Shown here piece after piece: positions 53,880 through 64,000 of a stretch of DNA of 64,000 nt. Source of the DNA: Siderastrea radians (Eukaryota; Cnidaria; Anthozoa; Scleractinia; Rhizangiidae); contig OZ024894.1 in NCBI GenBank assembly GCA_964017195.1, positions 33,850,184 to 33,914,183 of the forward strand, read 5' to 3'. The notes below the pieces were generated by a model. The model saw only the letters and a list, made by a program, of their open reading frames with translations, was not told the DNA's origin and did no database searches. How positions within the stretch are numbered: position 1 is the first letter of the stretch; every line of letters begins with the position of its first letter. A program made the position numbers and the translations under genes.

Positions 53880-56184
53880 CGGTTTTCACTAACAATAGCG
53901 ACACTTTTTGAACATGAAATACAAAGATGCCTCAAACGAAACAGGATATCAAGTTATACCTATTTGCAGGGTATAGATTGAAGTTTAAAAAAAGTGGGGT
54001 TTTTGGGCAACCTAATGTACCATCCTGTAATGATAAAGAAACTCACGGATTTTTGTTTTTGAAGCCCATTGACAGCAAACAAGATGCACTGCACCTGGCA
54101 GAGACCGTTGAGATCTGCTGCCTGGGACACTCTTAATATACAGCATAAACCTCTGAGGTCTGCTGCTTGGGACACTCTTTTTTATGCCTTACGTTTGCTG
54201 CTACGCACCCCTGACCACGTATCACCCAGTGGCATATGCCGCTGGCAGCGCCAGGAACTGTAGTCCCGTTGATAGCCGCCGAAACTCCAATAGTTCCTGG
54301 TCAACGGCTGATGAGGGTGCTGCCTCGCAGTTGGCAGTTTAAGCCTCTGTATGTTTTTCTTTTTCCCCCTCCCCCTCCTCTCTCATCTCTTAGAGCCAAC
54401 CGATATTTTCTTTTGAAGTAAGTTCTGTTATAGATTCTAAATTACACAAATCTTTTGGGATTTCTATGCGTCAGAGATGCAGGATGCAGGGGTAACAAAA
54501 TCACTGCATGTTAATTTTGTTCATACATGATGGTGAATCATTTCCACTGTGTAACTGCCTTTTGCTCGCATACTCGTGCTAAAGCAACCTGATGTTTTTT
54601 TTTTCAGAAAGCCTACTTATATGCAATTATGGCCCTTTTCCATTACTTTAATCACAAGAAAGGGCAGGAGATATTGGCGATGAAGACAAGGTCTCTGTTT
54701 GTGAAGCGGCAACCAAAACTGAAGACTAAAAATGAGAAGCCTTCAATCCTGCATCAGAGGCGGCAATCGACGAAAGCACTAAGAAAAGATTTTGCACATT
54801 TCAAGGGTCTTGGAAGACCCATCCACCGTGGTTACAATTTGATGACAAAGTACATGTAAATGCAATGTTTTCCAACTGTTGCCAACAGTTTGCAAACGAC
54901 AAATCTGCTTAACAACAGGGTAACAACGGTTTTAGTCTTGATGGCATCAAGAAACATGAGAACAGTGAGGCACAGAAGACAGCCAACTCACGCCAACTCA
55001 CCAAAGAATTTTTCAGCTTTCATGTGCATGCGCAACTGCATTTAATTGAAAACGCTCAAGTACATATGATAAAAAGTTGAGCCCCTTTGAAAGAGACAAC
55101 CACTTTAACCTCATGTCTGTTACACTGCAAAACGTATGGAACCAGGAGCATATTCCGACAGAACTTATGGTTAGTTCATTCAAAATTTATTGCTTGAAAT
55201 TGCAGTAAAGTGTTGATCAAAAGTTACCTTTCACCTCAGCTGAATTGTTTCCTTCGCGACTGTATGAGTTTGCTGGCTTCTGAATGCAATGTAGCTCAAT
55301 GTTTGTCATAGCATCCTACTCAGATATATATTTTTTGTCTTATCACGTAGTCCTCCACAATTGATAATTGTGTAGGAGACTACGTTTCTCATCGAATATA
55401 AAACAATGTATGTTGGTTCAAAACTAAAGTACATAGCATGTACATGTACCTGCTGGAAAATATTCTTCTTTATGAGGAACAGAGAGAAGGAACTGATAAG
55501 AGTAAATTGGAAACCCACCTTACAGACAACCACTTTGAGCTATTACAGACAATAACTTTGTCGCGACAGAAGGCTCATATATTTTTTCTTCCACTAGCCT
55601 GCTTCATGTGTAAATACTGACAATGGACACTTCTCTGTGACCCGAATGACACTAGCTCCCATAAAAATTTAGCATACAATTTTCATCACATTAGTTGGGA
55701 CAGTTGTGATATTCTCTGCCCCCTCAATGTTGGTTTTCGAGATGGCATCACAGAGTCAAAAAATGTAACATTGGGATGGAAGGAGTGCAACTGAAAGCCT
55801 GAATATGAGTCCCACATGAGATGTCAAAATGAATGTGACTAGGATTGTAGCTCAGGTCACTTTACAGACAGTGGTTATCCGTGTACTGTATACATGTGTA
55901 TGTTAGTGCAAAGCAAACTTACAGACAATTTTAAATAGACTATGTTGTGCTATGAACCAGCACATTTAAATTCCAATTGATTTATTTATTCTACATTTCT
56001 ATATTTAATGACACACTGTAGAAACCTGCAACTCGAAACAACAACATTCTCCATGCCGCCACGCAATTTGTACCATCACAATCATGAGACGACACTCTAG
56101 GCTTTCTTGATGTTGTTCTTCCTCAATGCAATAGATGTGTAAGCTAATATAATTTTCACAAAATAATACTTACATACAGGGTTT
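53880..56184. other. Mostly non-coding interval with a weak exon candidate
   Basis: GATCTGCTGCCTGGGACACTCT at 54113 and GGTCTGCTGCTTGGGACACTCT at 54157 are a local duplication. An acceptor-like run of Ts ending in CAG at 54607 precedes a basic 76-codon frame (54629-54859), which I do not recognise. Nothing else is supported. Confidence 0.4.
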
Positions 56185-56690
56185 ACTCCCAGGGGGTACT
56201 CCAGTGTCGGGGATGATCGAAGAATCTTTTTGGGTTTGAAATTTTTGATTCTGGCATTTTTGGGGTAGGAAAATTTGGCGAGTATTTTTTTTTTGGTGGC
56301 TTTATTTAAGTAGGGATTTTTTGGAATGTTGAAAACAATCTAAAGATTTGTAATAGAGCCCCCGTAGCCCGGCCGCATGGCTCCACAGGGTGCTCTTGTT
56401 TACAGTTGTCATTCATGATGTTATTGTTCAACTGAAGATGTTCTTGGGTGTCTCTAGTGTTGTTAGAATGACTATCAGATGGTAGGATGAATAAACAAAC
56501 ACAAACATTCAATTTGTATCTTTTTTTTCGTGTTACATCAGTTAATCCTATCTGGAAATTTTAAGGCTCGGAAATTTGGCATGGGATTTTTGGGAGGTTA
56601 ATTTTTGATTCAGGGATTTTTTTGGGTTTGATTTTTGCTTCCATTCGATCATCCCCGACACTTGAAATCTGGAGTACCCCCCTTGGGAGT
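56185..56690. mobile_element. ACTCCCAGGGGGTACTCC MITE (about 506 bp)
   Basis: ACTCCCAGGGGGTACTCCAG with TGTCGGGGATGATCGAA is mirrored by TTCGATCATCCCCGACA and CTGGAGTACCCCCCTTGGGA. The interior is rich in TTTTTGGG and AATTTTTGATTC. No clear target duplication and no coding sequence were seen. Confidence 0.8.
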
Positions 56691-57134
56691 TCACTCTTAT
56701 GTTTAAGAGCAAAAATATACCTCACATTTATGGTTGATTATGATGAGGATTTTGTGAGATTCGAGACAGTGGCCTACCCCATATTTTGTCACTACTCATT
56801 TTGCAAAACACAGCTTTGGCACTCAATAGACATCATATGAAGGCCCCGATGGAAAAAGGGCGTAAGTGATGATTTGAGGTTAAAGTCGAAATTGCTCCTA
56901 TTTAGCTGAACATTGGCACACAGGCTGGTTTTCCCCGGCAGCTTCGATGAATGGAATGGATTACTGAACTTCCAACCAGGGATCGTGAAGCGGACGAAAT
57001 GTACATCAAGGATAACAACGAGTCAATCTCCCCAGTGCTTTTGAAAATGGCTTATCTGGAAGCCATCGAGGTGTTCTGTTTGTCTGCCAGTTCTGTTTGT
57101 GTGTCAGAGAGAACAGGGTAAATGTAAACAAGGA

Positions 57135-57500
57135 TTAATTAAGGTAGGTTGAAAGATAAGGGTTCAGAGGTTGGGGAAACATTGTAATTGCATCTAGATG
57201 TCTGTGTAAGGGTGAAGTGTGAGGGTAAGTGTAAACATTATAAGCTATTTATATAAGTTTAAAGGAATAATTAGGGTAGGTAGAAACATAAGGGTTCAGC
57301 GGGTGGAGGGAACATTGTAATGTGCATGTAGATGTCTTTGTAAGGGTGAATAGGATAAGTGTAAACATTGTAATTTATTTATGTAAGTATAAAGGGATAA
57401 TTAGGGTAGGTAGAAACATTGTAAGGGTTAATAGGGTGGGGATAAACATTGAAATGTGCATGCAAAACAATTGTAAAGGGTGAATACGGAAGAAAGAAAC
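57135..57500. repeat. Degenerate tandem repeat, unit about 130 bp, three copies
   Basis: AATTA(A/G)GGTAGG at 57137, 57270 and 57400 heads three units, each followed by TAAGGGTTCA or a relative, GGGAAACATTGTAAT, ATGTCT and TAAGGGTGAA. The units differ considerably. Confidence 0.75.
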
Positions 57501-57917
57501 ATTATAACGCAACTGTATTGATTGCAGTGGTAATGTATAGATTTATTATAATAATTAAAAGAAAGGGGATGATTTAAATTAAATTATCAGCCCATTAAGA
57601 GATAAGAGTAGTGAACAACCGAGATTTATTGGAATTATTTGAATTTCTTGCCGGGAATTTCAGTACCATTCGATTTTGTTCCCGGAGTTTCCGGAATTTT
57701 CAGTTGAATCACGGTGTGCACTTCCGAAATTTTCGGGAAAATTTCCCAGGAAATTTCCGTACCATTCTTTCTTTTCTCGAAAATTCCCGAATTTTTTTGG
57801 TCGAATGGAAAGTGCTCAAGAAGAAGCCCATGACCTACGAATTCTAACCAGACTAACAATAGGGTTTGACATGCTGTTAACCGTCAGCAAGCAAATACCT
57901 TTCAAAATTCAGTTGTT

Positions 57918-58214
57918 CAAGTAATATATCAAACACGAGAAAGAGTGTTTCACCAGGACATCCAAACCCCGAAAAGTGGGTTGAAAAAACGAGGCGCAGC
58001 CGAGTTTTTTTGACCGACTTCGAGGTGATTGGATGCCTGATGAAACACTCTTTCGAGTTTTTGATATGGCTTCTCAAACCATTCACAATTCTTTGAGAAA
58101 TTCAGAGCAAAAGTTCGCAAAATTTTATGCTAATCAAGATCCGGTATCCAAACCACCGTCACGGTAGTGATTTCCTTTGTTTTCTTTTTATGAATTATTA
58201 ATGAGTTTGAGAAC
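57918..58214 (-). repeat. 290-bp repeat, inverted partner of 52408-52700
   Basis: It carries the inverse of the left copy from GTAATATATCAAACACGAG to AATTATTAATGAGTTTGAGA. Just left of it (57640-57800) is a run of related TTCC(C/G)GGAATTTC-like strings whose nature is unclear. Confidence 0.8.
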
Positions 58215-59847
58215 ATTATTTGCAAATCCTCAAAAGATCTCAAATCTAACACTCAAGGTTCGTTCAGCACCTTCTCTAGCTCTCCAGTGAAGTTGTTAAG
58301 GACTGTGCCTCCTAATATAGATGAATTTTTGCAAAGGCTGTGACTATGGGGGGAAAGCAGATCTTAGCAAGGGTTATTGGAATCCAAAAAGAGAAATGTG
58401 GGTAACCACGCAAGCAACCAAGCAACCACAATTCTCAAAAAGCGTTAAGAGAAACGACAGCCGGAAATACGTCTGCGTTCGCAGGCTACAATATTGGGTG
58501 AAATTGGAGTTGCTGACTGGTGTCGCATAACCGAGGATTCAAGGCAAAATTTGACTTGTTTTTCTGAATGACAACCTGCGAAAACAAATTAAAGCAACCT
58601 CTAAGACAAAATGATGAATGTTTAATAACTGTCAACCGTCAAAATAACTTGTCGACGGCTGATTGACGGTTGAATTAATTCTCCCCACCATTAAGAGATC
58701 CTCTACGTAACAGTGCACGAATGACCAGTGCACTGTTACTTTTGAAACGCCATTTTCATGCCTATTTATTATTGCGAAATTGTTATATAATCTAGTCGTT
58801 ATTTGCTCTCGGATTACACGCTTACTTTAGGCTTGCTAAGTCATTAGTTGCTATTTAGAGATCCTGTCCCACACGAGTTCACGCTACGCTATTTTCAACT
58901 ATTTCAGGAGCTTGACCAAAGTAAGTCGTTGTCCAGTTATTTGTTATGTTATAAGTTCTGTTCGTTCTGTTTAGTTGTATTTAGTTTTATTTCAAGGTGA
59001 TTTCAGAAGATTTTCTCGGTTAGTGTTCTTATTGCGTTACATAAGGTATCTTTGTGACTGCCTTTTAGTTCGAACCACAACACATCCACGCAAATCGCTG
59101 TATTTACTACCGCATAACCGCCGCCACGTATCGCTACCTGGTAATCGCATCACCACCTTCGTGTACTTTAAGAAATCTATGGAATAAACATTGTTGGATT
59201 AATTGAGTCCTGGCTTACTGTTTGCGTTAAGTTTAAACTACACATGGGTCTTGTGCGTTCGTTCACGCTCCTAAATTTATGCTACTACATGACGCTACCC
59301 AGTGACGCTTTGAAGGTCACATGCACTCTTTTCAAAGCATCCGCAGTTTATACCAAAGTTAAAAGAAAATCACTTTTGCTAAAATTTGGGGGTTAATCAG
59401 AGCGAAAAACAAATATAGCATTTGCCAAGCTTAATGGGTTACAACAGCTGACAATTGTCCCAGCAGGATTGTGCGAGCATAATAAGCAGGCGAGTACTGT
59501 TGGCAGATACAATAAGCCAAACTACAGGCATAATCTATCCCTTCGTTTTGAAACCCAGCCTTGATAACCTTCACAAGCTACTGCATATCTTTCTACTATC
59601 GTTTCTTTTACATGGAACAAACCTTTGCCTCTTGTAAGACCAAAGAGAAATTTGTCACGGCCCAAAAGAAAAAGAAAAAGGAAAAAAAAAAGGCGTCGGG
59701 AGTATTAATGCAGAAGTTTATCGCATATGAATTGGGATTTTAACTGAAAACTACTTTCTTCCATTTTCATTAACTAAACAGACCGCCCATGTCATTTGAA
59801 AAAGCAAATTAAATTTTAAGCATTTTCCACATTTGAATAATTGTTAA
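58215..59847. other. Non-coding interval, possible solo LTR
   Basis: No gene is supported. A stretch from about 58738 (TGTTACTTTTG) to about 59288 (ATGCTACTACA) begins with TG, ends with CA and has AATAAA at 59184, as an LTR would. No target duplication or primer-binding site was confirmed, so this is only a suggestion. Confidence 0.25.
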
Positions 59848-60045
59848 TAAAAACTAGCTGGTACCCGTGAACAATTCACGGGTACAAGCTACCCGGTCAG
59901 CTACCTGGTAGAAGTGGATCTTTTGGATTTAAATCCAAATTGGGCACATCCTTACCAGGAAAGTAAAGTAATGGTATGGTTTTGGCTTTTTGTAACTTTT
60001 TGTGACGGGTGGACAATAGTTAATTCATCGCGTATTATAATATAG
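59848..60045. repeat. Repeat headed by a perfect GTACCCGTGAA hairpin
   Basis: GTACCCGTGAA and TTCACGGGTAC pair perfectly (59861-59885) around a CAA loop, right after ACTAGCTG. The segment seems to end near TATTATAATATAGATA (60032-60047). Elements that start with a short ACCCG hairpin and end in ATATAGATA occur in several animal genomes, but I cannot name the family. Confidence 0.45.
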
Positions 60046-60769
60046 ATAATGACAATGTACTGGCAAAACCGACATATGCTCCGTCCTTTTGTGTTGGGTT
60101 AGCTAAGATAAAGGCTTTCATCGACCGCAATGCGACAGGCTTTCAGCTAGACTGTTTTCAAAGTAGAAGGCCACGTTTCCTTATACATTATAAAAGCTGA
60201 CTTTAATTTTACATCAAAAGTGGGCAGAGGCCGTAGCACTCTCAGACGGACTCCTTTCTGGCAAACAACATGGAATGCAGAGTACAAGTCTTTCTGCGGA
60301 CAGTATGCTGCTATGCAAGTTAGTATCTGCTAAGCTTTAATAAAGGATAATATTAGGTTACATCACATATTATATCTAAGGAGATTAGAAGGTGAGGCGT
60401 TGACGTGAAAGGTCAAAGGGTCGCTCATATTACTCAAGTGGCCCGTTTTCAAAACGCTCTCAAAATTCGCCGTTTCATTTACCCCAATTTTTTTCTATTC
60501 AGTCGATGTTTAGTTGAACTGATTGTTCTTCCCCGGAGTATAGTCTCGTTTGTGAAGAGTACTTTTTTGAGCCTGGAATTTAGCCTAAATTGGGCTGTCA
60601 GTAACGACCGTTGTTCGGTATTAATTTTAAAATTTCGTCAAAAATTTAAGTTCGCTTTTCATGAAAATTTGACACTGCTAATAAACAGAGATAATAAGAT
60701 CTTTCAACTCCCTGGCAGGAAAAGTCTCGATTTTGGCGTTGATTTGACTGTTTTGACTGCCGCCAAGGC
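60046..60769. other. Non-coding interval with an unassigned frame
   Basis: A 134-codon plus frame from a GTG at 60405 to 60809 has no ATG near its start, no recognisable motif, and runs into the tandem duplication at 60770. I do not call it a gene. Confidence 0.35.
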
Positions 60770-61160
60770 AAATAGGAAAATATTCACTAAGAAAAAATCA
60801 AAAATGTAAGCGTCCTGAAACTTATATTTTTAGAACTAGTTTACCATGGCCTATATTCTGGCAGATTTTGGGAAAATCGGTTTTTTCTATCTTGCATACC
60901 CTTAGTCGGCTCTTACAGCACTCGGTCCCGCTCTTAAATAATAATCGGCTTGCTTGATCGAGGGCAAAATACGAAAATATTCACCAAGAAAAAAATCAAA
61001 ATAAATCTAAGCGACCCGAAACTTATATCTTTAGAACTAGTTTACCATGGCTTACCTGGCAGATTTTGGTAAATCGGTTTTTTTTGTATCTTGCTTACCC
61101 TTAGTCGGTTCTTACAGCACTCGGCCCCACTCATAAATAATAATCAGCTTGCATGATTCG
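60770..61160. repeat. 194-bp tandem duplication, two units
   Basis: GAAAATATTCAC at 60776 and 60970 head two units that share AGAACTAGTTTACCATGGC, ATCGGTTTTTT, TACCCTTAGTCGG and AATAATAATC(G/A)GCTTGC at constant distance. About nine tenths of the positions agree by eye. Confidence 0.85.
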
Positions 61161-62127
61161 CTGTGGATTGGAGGCATTGCAATATTGACGCAGTTGGTCA
61201 CTTAAACGGCCGGTATGGGAGGACTGAATAACAGTCTTTACTGGCGATTATTTTCAGCGATTCTTAGATACTCATGCAAAGCGTGGATTGCTGCACCTGC
61301 TGCACGCGATAGGTTTCTGCTTGTTTAATACTTTTATTCTAAGAGTATATTAGTGGGGCAAGTTTTATTTCCTGTTCATTGGGAAATGTGGACCATAGGC
61401 GGTAATTGAGGTTTTTGTAACCACCTCTCCCGGTGGCAAACCACAGCGAATTTATTGTGAACAAGATCTTAGTAATCTGTAAAACGGTCAACACTGAAAT
61501 GTTTCCCAGGGGATCCTAACATCGAGTCAAAAAATTGTGTATCATGCAGGGTGTTTTGTGTTTAAAATGTTTTTTTTCTTCGCGATCCTCCTAAATTGCG
61601 TTTTATATTGTAACAATAGAGTTGATGTTCGCGGTCGTAAAAAAAAATTGTTTTTGGCCAACCTCAGGCTCATTTAAGCCCGAACCACAGGCGAGGGTTA
61701 AAATGAGCTCTGAGAAGGGCCAAAAACATATTTACGCCCTAGAACATCACCTCTGTTACTATTATAATCATTTCAGAGGGTGTTGAGAAAAGAAATTATT
61801 AGCAGCATAGTGAGTGATGAGTTCACTAAAGCGACACGGCGTTTAATTTTATTGCAAATGTTTACAAAACAAACACTTCAGAACACACAACCGAAAATAT
61901 CTTTAAAAAAAACTTTTCTCCTCCAAAATGTTTGAAACAAAAATTATACAAACCTCGATCAGAAGAACCAGCAAAAAATAAGTCATACAGCAGTGTTGAT
62001 GTTAACTGTACAAGTTGTGAATTGGCAGTTTGGCATAATTGCCTGAACTCGCTCGTCCACGACAAACCGAGACATTAACTTCTCCGCTTTGCATGGAGCT
62101 ACTACGACAGGCATTATTTTCACTTAC
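61161..62127. other. Non-coding interval, possible intron of the minus-strand gene
   Basis: No supported exon is seen. If the exon at 62128-62199 is real, this is its first intron. The minus frame 61862-62065 (MSWTSEFRQLCQTANSQLVQ) might be a second exon but lacks a convincing acceptor. Confidence 0.35.
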
Positions 62128-62199
62128 ACCTTCTTCGAGCTTGTTTAAGTCTTCTTCATCCAACGGGGAAGGATGAGAATTTGGTTGTTCATCGGCCAT
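62128..62199 (-). CDS. Candidate first coding exon (acidic N-terminus)
   Basis: ATGGCCGATGAACAACC opens 24 codons (MADEQPNSHPSPLDEEDLNK, then LEEG) ending at GAAGGT|GTAAGTG, a strong 5' splice site, in phase 0. Purine-rich leader sequence precedes the ATG. The frame also stays open to 62002 without splicing, but the downstream residues look less natural. The family is not recognised. Confidence 0.45.
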
Positions 62200-62704
62200 T
62201 TTTTTTGATACACAAACACAAGAGCTCCAAAGAAGCGAGTGAAGTAAACAGAACTGACAGAGAAAACAGCGCGTAGCTAACTTTTCGCGCTTCTGATTGG
62301 TGATCTGAGCGGGCTAAAATAAAGTTTAGCCCCCTGATTTTCCCATTTTAGCAATACGTCACAATGCGACAGAGCTGAATAAGGCACTGCGCATGTTCGT
62401 TACATCACTGCTGTCCTCGTGGAGGGAAGTTTGTCAGTAGTTTTTCAGTTTATTTTGTGTTCGAAGCGGACAATAAATTGCGCTGGGAGATGTTAAAAGA
62501 AGGTAAGCAAAGTTTTCGATCAAAAGAAATTGTGGTTGAAAAGCTTTTTATTCAAAGCTGTATTGCGGCAAGTCGAAGTGTCGTAGAGCGGCTGTGTCAC
62601 GGTAATTAAAGATACCTTTTTCTCGCAATTAAAATGAACTCGAATCTTATAATTGGAAATTTCAAGACTTATGCACCAGTCAATGTAAACCCCCGCACCC
62701 CCCC
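62200..62704. promoter_or_regulatory. Promoter-like interval between divergent first exons
   Basis: About 0.7 kb separates the minus-strand ATG (62199) from the plus-strand ATG (62919). It contains CpG-bearing strings, CTGATTGGTGATC (an inverted CCAAT-type site) at 62293, and GTGACGTATTGC on the minus strand near 62348. A shared promoter is inferred from geometry. Confidence 0.3.
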
Positions 62705-62918
62705 GGCCGGGACATAGCGGGGCATTTGCCGGGGATTTTCCGTGATTTGACAGGAGAAAGGGCCGCGGGTATCGGGGAATTTGACGACTTTTGCATCATT
62801 CCAAGAATCAGCCGGGGACTGGATCGGGGCATTTTCCAATCTTTCCAAGATCAGCCGGGACTGGACCGATGCCTTTTCCACCGAGGTGGACTGGGACTAG
62901 AATCGTAAATCCAGCAAG

Positions 62919-62945
62919 ATGGCCGCCACTGCTGATGCGAAGAAG
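62919..62945 (+). CDS. Candidate nine-codon first exon
   Basis: AAGATGGCCGCC is an excellent initiation context. The frame encodes MAATADAKK and ends at AAGAAG|GTGAGAA, a strong donor, in phase 0. The remaining gene would lie beyond the window. Because the exon is inside a repeat with inverted ends, it could be a captured or transposon-borne first exon. Confidence 0.45.
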
Positions 62946-63479
62946 GTGAGAATCTTTTTATTTTAATCAGCTTACATCCTTGGCTAAATGTGCCATCCAT
63001 CCTTGAGGTCGTTATAATGATGCAAAGTAGAGTTTCATTATTCTGTTGTTTATGAACAAAAGCTCAGTTATACCAGTATTTTGTACCTGTAAGTGGACAT
63101 CTTCTGCACAACTGTATGTTTTTTGAAGTTATTTGAACTACTTTTTGTACTATGATGACTGCTACAACTAGAGTTGCAAAAGGATTGAGACACTCGCTAA
63201 GAACAGCTTCTTTCTAAAAAAAAAAAGAGTTCACAGCATTAGACAAGAAGCCTCTAATCTCAAACAGCACCCTCCTGTCCCCTTTCCAGTGTTGTTAACC
63301 TACGTTTTTATGTTGATCCGTGCACTCACTAAACATTGGCATGGGGGAGGGGGGAGAAAACAATGTACCAGTGCGGAAATGACACTAATTATCGTAAAAC
63401 GCGGCACTGTCTCAACTCTTTTTTGAAACTATAGTTGTATTTGATTAGCCAGGAGTATTAAACTGCATGTGCATCCTGT

Positions 63480-63790
63480 TGCAAGCAAGTGGACCTAATC
63501 TGTGTTTGTTGAAGTTCCATTTGCAGGTTAGTAATGATATTTAGAATAAACTGTTTTTCGTACAGTGTGATGACTGCCAGCTGATTTGCCAGGGATAACT
63601 ATGCATGTTTTTGCAAGCAAGTGGGCCTATTCTGTACAATAGTAAAGTTGAAGTTCCATGACAGCTGAAGTATATTTAAACTGTTTTTGTTAGTTGTTCG
63701 CTTATTTCTATTAAATTTTTTTTCCACAATTTTGATTTGCAAGCAGGTGGATTGTACTCGAAATGTGTGAATGTTGAAGCTCCAAATAAA
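63480..63790. repeat. About 130-bp tandem repeat, three copies
   Basis: TTGCAAGCA(A/G)GTGG(A/G)C at 63480, 63610 and 63737 starts units that each contain TGTTGAAG(T/C)TCCA and, in the first two, AAACTGTTTTT. AATAAA at 63786 follows the third copy. Confidence 0.75.
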
Positions 63791-64000
63791 GTTTGAAGCA
63801 TTTGTATTAATCTGTGTCTACTAGCTTTTTCACTTGTCTCTTTTTCTGCTAAAGTACTGTTTAATTTATTTTTGCCCAAAAAGAGCAGGGCATTTGAGCG
63901 GGGTCATTAACTACGATTAGAGCAAACAAATGGCCTGCGGGTGCGGGGCATTTGACGACTTTTGCAGTGAGCTCCAGGCAAATGCCCTGCTATGTCCCGG

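Larger units (their letters stand above)
62705..64000. mobile_element. Repeat with CCGGGACATAGC ends, possibly an element with a captured exon
   Basis: GGCCGGGACATAGCGGGGCA and TTTGCC at 62701-62730 are mirrored by GGCAAATGCCCTGCTATGTC and CCGG at the very end of the window (63977-64000). GGGAATTTGACGACTTTTGC (62775) also matches GGGCATTTGACGACTTTTGC (63946) in direct orientation, so the arms are more complex than simple inverse ends. The right border may lie beyond the window. Confidence 0.6.

Noticed and set aside
54300..54345. GGCTGATGAGGGTGCTGCC, second hammerhead candidate
   Set aside because: The core GAAA is missing after the putative stem II and flanking stem I does not pair.
58036..58070. 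Hammerhead-like CTGATGAAACACTC in the 290-bp repeat
   Set aside because: CUGAUGA is present but no properly placed GAAA box and cleavage triplet follow; the text belongs to a hairpin MITE.
60405..60809. 134-codon plus frame as a gene
   Set aside because: It begins at GTG, has no recognisable domain and ends within a tandem duplication; composition fits AT-rich non-coding DNA.

Overview
The window looks like a repeat-dense, AT-rich animal chromosome segment, most likely cnidarian and probably a stony coral or close anthozoan relative. Three things support this: spliced genes, C2H2 zinc-finger genes of the TGEKPY-linker type, and a mobile-element mix (DIRS-like tyrosine-recombinase retroelement, Penelope-like element with hammerhead ribozymes, LINE fragments, very many MITEs and foldback elements, a tRNA-headed SINE-like repeat) that is typical of those genomes. 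The species assignment is inference; no rRNA or mitochondrial marker is present.

Layout. 1-4.34 kb: minus-strand DIRS-like element with three recognisable exons (Ala/Gln-rich leader, CCHC Gag, reverse transcriptase plus RNase H running off the left edge) and an intronic array of short identical hairpins. 4.5-6.84 kb: minus-strand L1/Tx1-like LINE whose reverse-transcriptase core has been deleted. 6.84-9.79 kb: intact zinc-finger gene (ZNF-1, minus) in a block duplicated at 44.75-51.27 kb. 10.85-12.65 kb: intact hAT-dimerisation/coiled-coil protein, flanked by AATAGGAAAAAA arrays. 13-24.8 kb: mostly non-coding, with a probable bidirectional promoter near 17.4-18.0 kb and isolated candidate exons. 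24.8-26.1 kb: second zinc-finger gene (ZNF-3, minus, 11 good fingers). 26.4-37 kb: LINE 3' ends and a dense nest of foldback elements and MITEs. 37.0-38.4 kb: inverted partner of a repeat at 21.95-22.8 kb. 38.4-40.7 kb: decayed Penelope-like element with inverted ends and two hammerhead ribozymes. 41-44.5 kb: MITE, SINE-like repeat, minisatellite and a 1.8 kb near-perfect palindrome. 44.7-52 kb: second copy of the zinc-finger block. Its gene (ZNF-2) is split by a 3,067 bp transposon with about 0.97 kb inverted arms that carries a fragment of a host-like gene. 52-60 kb: more foldback elements, MITEs and tandem repeats. 61.9-64 kb: two divergent candidate first exons around a short promoter-like interval, the right one inside a repeat with inverted ends.

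Only three long open frames look like intact non-retroelement genes (ZNF-1, the hAT-derived protein, ZNF-3); most of the rest is transposon biology. The best material for a second look is the intronic hairpin array and splice logic of the DIRS-like element, the hammerhead-bearing snap-back Penelope element, and the large palindromes with clean target-site duplications. All of this was read by eye: identities and repeat borders are approximate, and no database search was run.
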